17,141 bases of DNA from Akkermansiaceae bacterium UBA2367 (GTDB lineage: Bacteria; Verrucomicrobiota; Verrucomicrobiia; Verrucomicrobiales; DEV007): the NCBI GenBank assembly GCA_002344525.1, contig DDTJ01000023.1, positions 1-17,141 of the forward strand. Reading direction: 5' to 3'. A program made the translations under genes and the position numbers. Of the stretch, positions 8,369 to 15,732 are shown in pieces (the first letter of the stretch is position 1; each line of letters opens with the position of its first letter). Under the pieces are notes generated by a model. It had not been told where the DNA came from and ran no database searches. It worked only from the letters and a program-made list of their open reading frames with translations.

Positions 8369-8507
8369 ATGGAGGGGAGTCTATCCTCTTTCGATGGGCA
8401 GAGGAAGCCCGCAGTTCCGGCGGGAGCGTGGTTTTTCGAACGATCTCCCGGCAAATCCGCAATTCCCGTCTTGCCTTGGAGGGTCGTCTTGTGCCTATGC
8501 TAAGCGC

Positions 8508-9407
8508 ATGAAGTCCCTGTCCACCATCCTCGCCTCCCTCTCCACCGCCCTCGCCCTGCCAGCCTTCGCCGAACCCCTCCCGCTCTGGCCCGATCTCGCC
8601 CCCGGCGAAACGACGAGGAAGACTGGCACGGAACTCCCCTTCCGTCCCGAGGACAAGCCACCCATCCTCCGCGTCGAGAGCATCACCGCACCGACCCTCG
8701 CGCATTATCCCGCCCCGAAGGAGAAATCGCAGGGCGTCGGCGTCCTCATCCTGCCGGGGGGAGGATTCGGACGGGTCGTGCCGAATCTCGAAGGCTCCGA
8801 GGCGGCAGAATGGCTCAACGGTCTCGGCATTTCCGCCTGGGTCCTGAACTACCGCACCATCACCGGACTCGAACCCGAGGCCGAAGCCGCGGCGAAGGCG
8901 GAGCCATGGAAACGGCCGCTCCAAGATTCGCAGCGGGCCATCCGCCACCTGCGCCACCACGCCGCCGATCTCGGGCTCGGCCCGGCCAAGATCGGTCTGC
9001 TCGGCTTCTCCGCCGGAGGCCAAGTCGCGGCGATCCATCTCACCAGCGAAACGGCGGCCTACGAGCCAGTCGATGCCGTCGACGAAGCGAACTTCCGCCC
9101 CGACTTCTCCCTCCTGATCTACCCTTGGCGCGTCGCCGACGAGGCCACGGGCAAACTGATGCCGCAGATCGTCCCCTCGGCGAAGATGCCGCCGGGCTTC
9201 CTCGTCCACACCGACGACGACCAGTCCTCCTCCCTCGGCGCGGCCCTGATCTACCTCGGGATGAAGGCGCACGGCGTTTCCGGCGAACTCCACGTCTACC
9301 AGAACGGCGGCCACGGCTATGGCATCCGCACCCGGCCCGGATCGGTCATCGACACTTGGACGGCCCGCGCCGCCGACTGGCTGCGGGTGCGGGGATGGGT
9401 GGAGTGA
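8508..9407 (+). CDS. secreted alpha/beta hydrolase (esterase/lipase, COG0657-like)
   Basis: A 299-residue serine hydrolase with a Sec signal peptide, MKSLSTILASLSTALALPAFA, then mature EPLPLWPDLAPGE. The alpha/beta-hydrolase features are LILPGGGF (about residues 81-88, oxyanion-hole loop), the nucleophile elbow GFSAGG (about 163-168), HTDDD as a possible acid region, and NGGHGYG near the C-terminus with the catalytic His. Close relatives are often labelled acetyl-xylan esterase or 'endo-1,4-beta-xylanase', acting on acylated plant polysaccharides outside the cytoplasm; exact substrate is uncertain. The start at 8508 is set by the signal peptide; the frame continues upstream without a plausible start. 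No Shine-Dalgarno. It is divergent from the retron RNA, whose promoter must lie in the shared 8369-8507 gap. Confidence 0.85.
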   Translation: MKSLSTILASLSTALALPAFAEPLPLWPDLAPGETTRKTGTELPFRPEDKPPILRVESITAPTLAHYPAPKEKSQGVGVLILPGGGFGRVVPNLEGSEAAEWLNGLGISAWVLNYRTITGLEPEAEAAAKAEPWKRPLQDSQRAIRHLRHHAADLGLGPAKIGLLGFSAGGQVAAIHLTSETAAYEPVDAVDEANFRPDFSLLIYPWRVADEATGKLMPQIVPSAKMPPGFLVHTDDDQSSSLGAALIYLGMKAHGVSGELHVYQNGGHGYGIRTRPGSVIDTWTARAADWLRVRGWVE

Positions 9408-9419
9408 GGCCTCACTCCA
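9400..9419. terminator. perfect 20-bp palindrome spanning the esterase stop codon
   Basis: TGGAGTGAGGCCTCACTCCA is a perfect palindrome that includes the TGA stop at 9405-9407. It can fold into a 7-8-bp stem and is followed by ACTCCATCGTTTTC, a broken T-rich run. It is a possible terminator; it could instead be a protein-binding operator. Confidence 0.4.
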
Positions 9420-9569
9420 ACTCCATCGTTTTCCTTGCGCTTTCGCACGGAAACCGTCAGTTAGCGCGGATGAACTTGAACCCGCGAACGGACGCCCCTC
9501 AACGCTTCCCCTTTTCCTGAAAATCAGCGTCGATCCGCGTCAAGCAGCGGTCCCTTTTTCCAATCTAAG

Positions 9570-10433
9570 ATGAAAACACTCACCATCGGTCTCACCCAGT
9601 TCGCCGCCGTGGAGGATCCGTCCGTCAATCTCGACAGCGCCGAGCGCCTCGTCCGCGCCGCCGCCGCGAAGGGTGCGCAGGTCGTGTGCCTGCAGGAGAT
9701 GTGCTCGACCCTCTACTTCTGCCGCCGCGAGGACCCCGCTCTCTTCCGCTACGCCGAGGCCATCCCCGGAAACACGACGGAGCGCTTCGCCTCCATCGCG
9801 AAGGAGCTCGGAGTCGTTGTCGTCCTGCCGCTCTTCGAGAAGCGAGCCACCGGGCTCTACCACAACACCGCCGCCGTGCTCGACGCCGACGGGACCTATC
9901 TCGGCAAGTACCGCAAGATGCACATCCCCGAGGACCCCGGCTTCCACGAGAAGTTCTACTTCACTCCCGGCGACCTCGGCTACCGCATCTGGGAAACCGC
10001 CTTCGGCAAGATCGGGGTTCTCATCTGCTGGGACCAGTGGTATCCCGAGGCGGCGCGGCTCACCGCGATGCAGGGGGCGAACGTGCTCTTCTACCCCACC
10101 GCGATCGGCTGGCTCGCGGAGGAGCGCGAGACCCTCGGCCCCGCCCAGCACAATGCCTGGGAGACCGTGCAGAAAGGCCACGCCGTCGCCAACGGCTGCT
10201 TCGTCGCCGCCGCGAACCGCGTCGGCCGCGAGGGCGACACGGTTTTCTGGGGCCAGTCCTTCGTCTCCAACCCCTACGGCGAGGTGATCGCCCGCACTCC
10301 CGTCGAGGAGGAAAGGGCCGAGGCTGTGGTCTGCGATCTGGAGCAGTTGGAGGAGTTTCGGAATATCTGGCCGTTTTTCCGGGATCGGAGGATCGACAGC
10401 TACGAGGCGGTGACAAAGCGGTGGCTCGATTGA
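9570..10433 (+). CDS. aguB: N-carbamoylputrescine amidase
   Basis: Hydrolyses N-carbamoylputrescine to putrescine, CO2 and ammonia, the second step of the agmatine deiminase route to polyamines, in the cytosol. The 287-residue chain is a nitrilase-superfamily enzyme with the full catalytic triad: Glu43 in LQEMCST, Lys116 in YRKMHIPEDP and Cys153 in ICWDQWYPEAAR. GFHEKFYFTPGD and the C-terminal FFRDRRIDSY are typical of the AguB subgroup. The ATG at 9570 gives the normal N-terminus (MKTLTIGLTQF); no Shine-Dalgarno precedes it. agmatine deiminase lies 713 bp downstream on the same strand, separated by the S23 cassette, which supports the assignment. Confidence 0.95.
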   Translation: MKTLTIGLTQFAAVEDPSVNLDSAERLVRAAAAKGAQVVCLQEMCSTLYFCRREDPALFRYAEAIPGNTTERFASIAKELGVVVVLPLFEKRATGLYHNTAAVLDADGTYLGKYRKMHIPEDPGFHEKFYFTPGDLGYRIWETAFGKIGVLICWDQWYPEAARLTAMQGANVLFYPTAIGWLAEERETLGPAQHNAWETVQKGHAVANGCFVAAANRVGREGDTVFWGQSFVSNPYGEVIARTPVEEERAEAVVCDLEQLEEFRNIWPFFRDRRIDSYEAVTKRWLD

Positions 10434-10449
10434 CCAACGCGCCAGCGTT

Positions 10450-10557
10450 CTCTTACTCTTTACTCCTTGCTCTTACCTCTTACTCCCCGGCCTGACCTGA
10501 AGAACGCCTGTGATCATCAGGAGTAAGAGTAAGGAGGTAAGAGTAAAGAGTATGAGA
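10450..10557. repeat. hairpin repeat, copy 1 (upstream of S23 gene)
   Basis: A 108-bp unit beginning 17 nt after aguB. The left arm (10450-10486) is made of CTCTTA/CTCCTTA-type 6-7-mers. The right arm (10520-10557) is its imperfect reverse complement, about 29 of 37 positions. Between them is a 33-bp core containing GAAGAACGCCTGTGAT. A nearly identical copy lies at 11030-11138. The right arm runs into the ATG at 10552. Confidence 0.85.
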
Positions 10558-11022
10558 TTTGACAACCCCAAACCCAAAAACCCCATGCCACTCGATCACG
10601 AACGTCTCATCGTCTACCAACGCTCCATCGAATTCGTCGCCTGGGCGGATCGATTCATGGAGGAAACGAAGCTCAAGGGCGAAATCCGATCTCAACTCGA
10701 CCGTGCTTCCATCAGCGCTCCGCTGAACATCGCGGAAGGGAACGGAAAATTCTCCATCCGGGACAGGATTCGTTTTCTCGACATCGCCTACGGCTCCTCT
10801 CTCGAATGCGCGGCCTGCCTCGACGTGGCTTGCGCGAAAGGGGCTGCCCCTGTCGAAAGGATCGCTCAAGGGAAAAGCTTGATCGAGGAGACCGTCAATC
10901 TCCTCGTGCGCCTTCGGGAGAGCTTGAACCGACGCCTTGATGAGAAGGAATCCTCCCCTCGCGTTCGCGAGGGAGATGAGGACGAATGGTTCAGCCTCCG
11001 CGACCTTGAAGTCGGCTATTGA
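10552..11022 (+). CDS. four-helix bundle protein (S23 / 23S rRNA intervening-sequence family)
   Basis: A 156-residue protein of the four-helix-bundle 'S23' family, first described from intervening sequences in 23S rRNA genes but often found free-standing. Diagnostic parts are LDHERLIVYQRSIEFVAWADRF (first helix), the conserved QLDRASISAPLNIAEGNGK turn, and RIRFLDIAYGSSLECAACLD (third helix); the tail is charged. Function is unknown; a role in RNA binding or group-II-intron/DGR-type complexes is known for some relatives only. Start: ATG at 10552 is used; ATG at 10585 (MPLDHERL) is also plausible, while a GTG at 10510 would translate the repeat. It sits between two copies of the hairpin repeat, with base composition less GC-rich than neighbours. 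Confidence 0.85.
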   Translation: MRFDNPKPKNPMPLDHERLIVYQRSIEFVAWADRFMEETKLKGEIRSQLDRASISAPLNIAEGNGKFSIRDRIRFLDIAYGSSLECAACLDVACAKGAAPVERIAQGKSLIEETVNLLVRLRESLNRRLDEKESSPRVREGDEDEWFSLRDLEVGY

Positions 11023-11029
11023 TTCTCCC

Positions 11030-11138
11030 CTCTTACTCTTTACTCCTTACTCTTACCTCTTACTCCCCGCCTTGTCCCGAAGAACGCCTGTGATCCATCA
11101 GGAATAAGAGTAAGGAGGTAAGAGTAAAGAGTAAGAGA
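11030..11138. repeat. hairpin repeat, copy 2 (upstream of aguA)
   Basis: A 109-bp near-identical copy of 10450-10557, differing at about nine positions including one inserted C. It begins 7 nt after the S23 stop and ends 8 nt before the aguA start codon. The two arms (11030-11066 and 11100-11138) are imperfect reverse complements. It could fold into a long hairpin in the aguA leader. Confidence 0.85.
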
Positions 11139-11146
11139 TCGATACG

Positions 11147-12190
11147 ATGACCCCAAAATCCCTAGGTTACCAAATGCCCGCCGAATGGGCCCCCCAGTCC
11201 GCTATCTGGCTCTCCTGGCCCTCGGGCCATCCCGACTGCTGGCCTGAAACCCTCGCCAAGGTCGAAGACGTCTTCGCCGAGATCGCCGCCGCCATCAGCC
11301 GCTACCAACCCATCCGCCTCAACGCTCCCGCCGCCCGCCACGAGGCGATCCGTCGCCAGATCCTCGGCGCCCATGCCGCCGCCGACCGGGTCGAGCTTTA
11401 CGACCACCCCAACGACGACGTCTGGTGCCGCGACCACGGCCCGCTCTTCGTGAAACACCGCGAGACCGGCGAGATCGCCGTGACCGACTGGGGCTTCAAC
11501 GGCTGGGGCGACAAGTTCGGCCCCTACGAACAGGACGACCAGATCCCCTCCCGCATCGCCGAAACCCTCGGCCTGCCGCGCTTCGTGGGCGGCATGATCC
11601 TCGAAGGCGGCTCCATCGAACAGAACAGCCTCGGCCAGCTCCTCACCACCGAAGCCGTGCTTCTCAATCCCAACCGCAACCCCCACCTCTCGCGCGAGGA
11701 GATCGAGGAGCGGATCAAGTCCTTCCTCGGCATGGACGAAATCTTCTGGCTCGCCTCCGGGATCGAGGGCGACGACACCGACGGGCACATCGACGACATC
11801 GCCCGCTTCGTCAACGACTCGACCCTCGTCATCTCGCGCGAGACGGACGGCGGCAACCCGAACCATCGCGTCCTCGCCGAAAACCGCGAGCGCCTTGGCG
11901 ACTTCCGTCTTCCCGACGGCTCGCGGCCCGAGATCGTTGAGATCGACCTGCCCGAGGCCTGCCAGGTCCCCGGCTGGCGGCTCCCCGTGCTGCCAGCCAG
12001 CTACGTGAATTTCCTCATCCTCAACGATGCCGTCCTTGTCCCGATCTTCGGACAGGAGAAACGGGACCGGAACGCGGTGGGTTTGCTAGGGGAACTGTTC
12101 GCGGGACGCGAGATCGTCCCCATCCACGCCCTCGACATCGTCCGCGAAGGCGGCGCGATCCATTGCATCTCGCAGCAGCAGCCCGCCTGA
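11147..12190 (+). CDS. aguA: agmatine deiminase
   Basis: Converts agmatine to N-carbamoylputrescine plus ammonia, the first step of the route completed by AguB. It is a 347-residue member of the peptidylarginine-deiminase-like (guanidino-modifying) family. Visible catalytic elements are WCRDHGPLF (about residues 93-101), LEGGSIE with Glu153, GDDTDGHIDD with His214, and the nucleophile Cys340 in GGAIHCISQQQPA. The ATG at 11147 is the natural start; only a weak AAGAG lies upstream, inside the hairpin repeat. The stop is 2 nt before the next start codon, so the pair is probably co-transcribed and perhaps translationally coupled. Confidence 0.96.
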   Translation: MTPKSLGYQMPAEWAPQSAIWLSWPSGHPDCWPETLAKVEDVFAEIAAAISRYQPIRLNAPAARHEAIRRQILGAHAAADRVELYDHPNDDVWCRDHGPLFVKHRETGEIAVTDWGFNGWGDKFGPYEQDDQIPSRIAETLGLPRFVGGMILEGGSIEQNSLGQLLTTEAVLLNPNRNPHLSREEIEERIKSFLGMDEIFWLASGIEGDDTDGHIDDIARFVNDSTLVISRETDGGNPNHRVLAENRERLGDFRLPDGSRPEIVEIDLPEACQVPGWRLPVLPASYVNFLILNDAVLVPIFGQEKRDRNAVGLLGELFAGREIVPIHALDIVREGGAIHCISQQQPA

Positions 12191-12192
12191 CC

Positions 12193-14061
12193 ATGAAAAT
12201 CACCCCCGAACAAATCGCCCTCGTCGCCAAGGACATGGGCGTCTCGGTCGAGGAACTGACCCGCTTTGTCGCCCTCGGACAAAACCGCGTCTTCCCGGCG
12301 GGCGACTACCTCTTCCACCAGTCCGCGCCGCGGCGTTTCTTCGGCATCGTCCTGCGCGGGCGCATCAGCCTCCTGCGCGGCCTCGCGGGGCGGAGCGTCA
12401 CCGTCGCCTGCCTCACAGAGGGTGCGATGATCGGCGAGACCCTCTTTATCGACGAGCTAGCCCACAGCGTTTCCGGCCTCGCCCTTGAGGAGACCGAGGT
12501 CTGGACCGTGGACCGCGAGGCGATCGAGACCTTTCGCGAGGAGAAGCCCGAGATCTTCTACCGCATGACCGCCCGCGCCGCCCGCCGCGTCGCCCTGCGC
12601 CTCCGCGAGACCACCGAGATGCTCCTCCGCGCGGACCATCACCGCGCGCCCGTCGCGAGCTACCGCACCGAGCACGACTCCCTCGGCCTGCGCGAGGTCT
12701 CGAACGCCCATTACTACGGCATCCAGACGATGCGGGCGGTGGAGAACTTCCCCTTCTCCGGCATCCGCCTCTCGCACTTCCAGCACCTCGTCCACGCCTT
12801 CGCCCAAGTGAAAAAGGCCGCCGCCTCGGCGAACGCGGAGCTGGGCGTCCTCGACCCGGCCATCGCCCGTGCGATCGAGCACGCCTGCGACCGCATCCTC
12901 GCGGGCGAGCGGCACGAGCAGTTCGTCGTCGACATGGTCCAGGGCGGTGCCGGCACTTCGTCGAACATGAACGCGAACGAGGTCATCGCGAACCTCGCCC
13001 TCGAAATCCTCGGCCACGAAAAGGGCGAATACTCGCATTGCCACCCGAACGACCACGTCAACTGCTCGCAATCGACCAACGACGTCTATCCCACCGCCGT
13101 GAAGCTGGCCGTCGTCTCCGCGACCCACGAAGCCGTCTCCGCCCTCGGCGTGCTGCAAAAAGCCTTCCGGGAAAAGGCCGACGAATTCGCCGACGTCCTC
13201 AAGATGGGCCGCACCGAGAACCAGGACGCCGTGCCCATGACCCTCGGCCAGGAGTTCAGCGCCTACGCCACCATGCTCGGCGACGGCATCCGCCGACTCG
13301 AACGCGTCGCCGACGACCTCCTCGTCGTGAACATGGGCGCGACCGCGATCGGGACCGGCCTGAACAGCCCGCGCGGCTACGCCGAGCTCTGCACCGCGAA
13401 GCTCGCCGAGATCAGCGGACGCGCCGTCGTCCTCGCCGACGACCTCGTCGAGGCGACCCAGGACGCCGCCGACTTCGCGATGATGAGCAGCGCCCTGAAA
13501 GTCACTGCAATCCAGCTTTCGAAAATCTGCAACGACCTCCGCTGGGCCTCCTCCGGTCCGCGCTGCGGGCTCGCCGAGATCAACCTGCCGCCGCTCCAAC
13601 CGGGCTCGTCCATCATGCCCGGCAAGGTCAACCCCGTCCTGCCCGAGGTGGTGAACCAGATCTGCTACCAGATCATCGGGTCCGACCTCACCGTCTCCCT
13701 CGCCGCCGAGGCAAGCGAGTTCGAACTGAACATGGCCGAGCCCATCATGGCCCACAACCTCCTCAGCAGCCTCATGCTCCTGAAGAACGCGGCCATCGTC
13801 CTCACGACCCGCTGCGTCAAGGGCATCACCGCGAACCGCGAGCGGTGCGAGAGCTACGTCAAGAACTCCATCGGCATCGTCACCGCCCTGAACCCCGTGC
13901 TCGGCTACGAGCGTTCCGCCTCCATCGCGAAGGAGGCCCTCGCCACCGGACGCGGCGTCTACGAGCTCGTCTTGGAGAAAGGCTGGATGAGCCAGGAGCG
14001 GCTCGACGACCTCCTCAGCCCCGAAAAGATGGCCAATCCGCTGAAGCCCGAGACGGCATGA
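12193..14061 (+). CDS. aspA: cyclic-nucleotide-binding domain / aspartate ammonia-lyase fusion
   Basis: A 622-residue two-domain protein. Residues about 10-145 form a Crp-like cyclic-nucleotide-binding fold (VFPAGDYLFHQSAPRRFFGIVLRG, later MIGETLFIDEL). Residues about 155-620 are a complete aspartase of the fumarase/aspartase superfamily: YRTEHDSLGLREV, TSSNMNANEVIAN, HPNDHVNCSQSTND, and the signature GSSIMPGKVNP at 471-481 with the catalytic Ser loop. The enzyme deaminates L-aspartate to fumarate and ammonia. The sensor domain lacks the usual phosphate-binding Arg: where Crp proteins have RSAT this has HSVS, so cAMP binding is doubtful and another ligand or a structural role is possible. The ATG at 12193 follows aguA by 2 nt with no Shine-Dalgarno. 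Confidence 0.93.
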   Translation: MKITPEQIALVAKDMGVSVEELTRFVALGQNRVFPAGDYLFHQSAPRRFFGIVLRGRISLLRGLAGRSVTVACLTEGAMIGETLFIDELAHSVSGLALEETEVWTVDREAIETFREEKPEIFYRMTARAARRVALRLRETTEMLLRADHHRAPVASYRTEHDSLGLREVSNAHYYGIQTMRAVENFPFSGIRLSHFQHLVHAFAQVKKAAASANAELGVLDPAIARAIEHACDRILAGERHEQFVVDMVQGGAGTSSNMNANEVIANLALEILGHEKGEYSHCHPNDHVNCSQSTNDVYPTAVKLAVVSATHEAVSALGVLQKAFREKADEFADVLKMGRTENQDAVPMTLGQEFSAYATMLGDGIRRLERVADDLLVVNMGATAIGTGLNSPRGYAELCTAKLAEISGRAVVLADDLVEATQDAADFAMMSSALKVTAIQLSKICNDLRWASSGPRCGLAEINLPPLQPGSSIMPGKVNPVLPEVVNQICYQIIGSDLTVSLAAEASEFELNMAEPIMAHNLLSSLMLLKNAAIVLTTRCVKGITANRERCESYVKNSIGIVTALNPVLGYERSASIAKEALATGRGVYELVLEKGWMSQERLDDLLSPEKMANPLKPETA

Positions 14062-14089
14062 GAGGGCGGCCCGATGCGGGGTTCTCTCA
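14059..14089. terminator. nested hairpin between convergent genes
   Basis: TGAGAG (14059-14064) pairs with CTCTCA (14084-14089), enclosing CCCGatgCGGG (14070-14080). It sits in the 33-bp gap between the convergent aspA fusion and pectate lyase. No T-run follows on either strand, so terminator function is only suggested by position. Confidence 0.35.
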
Positions 14090-14094
14090 CGAAA

Positions 14095-15516
14095 TCAACG
14101 CGGTGCCCGCTTCGCCAGAAAGGAACTCAAGGCTCCGAGATTCTCCACGAAGACCGCGCTGCTGAGATAGCGCTCGCCCGACGCGAACTTCGGCTGGCCG
14201 ACGAGCCGGGTATCGTCTCCGCCATGCACGCTGATCCAGCGGCCTTCGGCGTCGAGGGCGGCAAGGCGTTTCGCGACCTCCGCTCCATCGACCGGAGGCG
14301 GCGGAGCGAGGGCTTCTTCGATCGGACGCCCCGCGAGGTGGGCGCGATAGGCGCTTTTGATCCATTCGAGGCGCGAGGGGTTCTTCCAGCCGTAGTGACC
14401 GGGCAGGTCGCTGTCGTCGTGGGTGAGTTCGTATGCCTTGCCGTTGCGCTTCGTGTAAAGCGGCCGGTTCGTCTTCATCTCGTAGTAGCGCGCAAGCTGT
14501 CCATCGGGCAGCAGGGAGCTTTCGAGATACTTCACCGCAGGCACGATGGGGGCGGTGTATCGCTCCTCGCCGGTCGCTGCGGCAATCTTGAGCAAGGCGA
14601 TCATGGCATCCTCGGATTCGCGCCCGCTCACCGCCGGCGGCTCGAAGGCGCGCGCCCAGATGGGATGCATGTCAGGGCCATATTGCTGCGCCCAAGCTGG
14701 CTGGGGATCGGGAAGCTGGGCGAGGAGGAGGAAATCCCCGAAGCGCCGCAGGGCGTCGAGGCACTCCGCTTTCCCGTAGATCCGGTGGGCGAGGAGCAGG
14801 GTGTCCGTCAGGGTCGTGGCGAGCCCGTCGTTGAGCGTGTATTCGTTCCAGTATTCCTTGATGCGCCCCTCGCTGCGCCAGTCGTAGTCGGGGAAGGATG
14901 CCTTCCTCACCGGACGGTCCGGCACGGGACCGGCCCAGACTTGGGGGAAGGCACCGTTGGCATATTGCGCCGCGAGGAGGCGCGGCAGGGCGTATTCCAC
15001 CGCCCCATGGACCCGGCCGTCCTTGAACCCGCCCGCCTCGTCGAGGCGCATGAGGAAACGCAGGGCCGCTTGGGAGATGTCGTCGTCCAGGGTCGAAAGA
15101 TTCTTTCCCTTTCCTTTCCCGTCCCGATACCGGTCCACGCGCGGCCCGGAGGGATCGAAGTCGATGGAGTTGCGCCAGCCGCCCGATTCGAGCTGGCCGT
15201 AGGCGAGGGCATGGCCCGCCTGCGTCGCGGCCTCGAAATAGAATGGATCACCGGTGGCGGCGAAGGCGTCGAGGAAGGCCTCGCCCACCGCCGGAGTCCC
15301 CGGAGGCTGCACCCAGATCTCCGTCGCCGTCGCCTCCCCCTCACCGAGACGCCGCCCTTCCAAGGTGACGTAGTAGACGTAGCCCCCCTCGACTGCGGCC
15401 TGCTCCATGAAGCGGGTCGTAGCACGTTTCATCGCTGCGAGCAGCTCCTCGCGCACCGGTTCGGCATGCAGGGAGGGAATCGCGAAGACGAGCAAGGCGA
15501 AGGCGCGGAGATCCAT
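14095..15516 (-). CDS. secreted pectate lyase, PL10-like
   Basis: A 473-residue exported protein with signal peptide MDLRAFALLVFAIPSLHA before EPVREEL. The mature chain is an (alpha/alpha)-toroid-like enzyme resembling family PL10 pectate lyases (Pec_lyase domain): ESGGWRNSIDFDP, TLDDDISQAALRFL, AQYANGAFPQVWAGP, WNEYTLNDGLATTLTDTLLLA, PAWAQQYGPDMHPIWARAFEPP, and DLPGHYGWKNPSRLEW near the C-terminus. Such enzymes cleave polygalacturonate by beta-elimination in periplasm or outside the cell. I did not see a carbohydrate-binding module. The ATG at 15514-15516 is fixed by the signal peptide. Catalytic residues cannot be assigned with certainty. It lies downstream of recF on the same strand, with a 216-bp gap and its own candidate promoter. 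Confidence 0.85.
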   Translation of the reverse strand: MDLRAFALLVFAIPSLHAEPVREELLAAMKRATTRFMEQAAVEGGYVYYVTLEGRRLGEGEATATEIWVQPPGTPAVGEAFLDAFAATGDPFYFEAATQAGHALAYGQLESGGWRNSIDFDPSGPRVDRYRDGKGKGKNLSTLDDDISQAALRFLMRLDEAGGFKDGRVHGAVEYALPRLLAAQYANGAFPQVWAGPVPDRPVRKASFPDYDWRSEGRIKEYWNEYTLNDGLATTLTDTLLLAHRIYGKAECLDALRRFGDFLLLAQLPDPQPAWAQQYGPDMHPIWARAFEPPAVSGRESEDAMIALLKIAAATGEERYTAPIVPAVKYLESSLLPDGQLARYYEMKTNRPLYTKRNGKAYELTHDDSDLPGHYGWKNPSRLEWIKSAYRAHLAGRPIEEALAPPPPVDGAEVAKRLAALDAEGRWISVHGGDDTRLVGQPKFASGERYLSSAVFVENLGALSSFLAKRAPR

Positions 15517-15523
15517 GCCGCGC

Positions 15524-15553
15524 AGACTAGCGCAAAACGCGTTCTCAATTCAA
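15524..15553 (-). promoter_or_regulatory. candidate promoter of the pectate lyase
   Basis: On the minus strand TTGAAT (15553-15548) and TAGTCT (15529-15524) lie 18 bp apart. Transcription would start within a few bases of the ATG at 15516, giving an almost leaderless mRNA. The -10 is a weak match. Confidence 0.35.
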
Positions 15554-15732
15554 GCTTTCCTTTGGTCCTTGGCAGCTCGGCTTCCCGCTCCCGCTTGATG
15601 TCCTCTCCGAAAACAGGGTGACGTGGCCAGCCACCTGCTCAATCCGCCCCGGAAGCATCCTATCTTCCTTTTGTCTCTCCCCGCCGGAAGCCGGGGTCGG
15701 AGGAGGGGCGGCTCCGGATTTTGGATTTAACC

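Noticed and set aside
8378..8408. Possible minus-strand promoter for the retron RNA (TTCCTC ... TAGACT)
   Set aside because: Only TAGACT is tolerable as a -10; the -35 matches two of six bases, so I do not list it as a feature although a promoter must lie in this gap.
10450..11138. CRISPR array from the repeated TACTC-type units
   Set aside because: Units are 6-7 bp with no spacers of constant length, arranged as inverted arms; no cas genes are nearby.
12457..13755. 432-codon frame antisense to the aspartase fusion
   Set aside because: Shadow of a fully convincing enzyme gene; His/Val/Asp/Gly-rich composition without motifs.
15651..15672. GGAAG/CTTCC hairpin followed by TTTT on the plus strand
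   Set aside because: No plus-strand gene lies upstream for it to terminate, and on the minus strand no T-run follows; probably chance.
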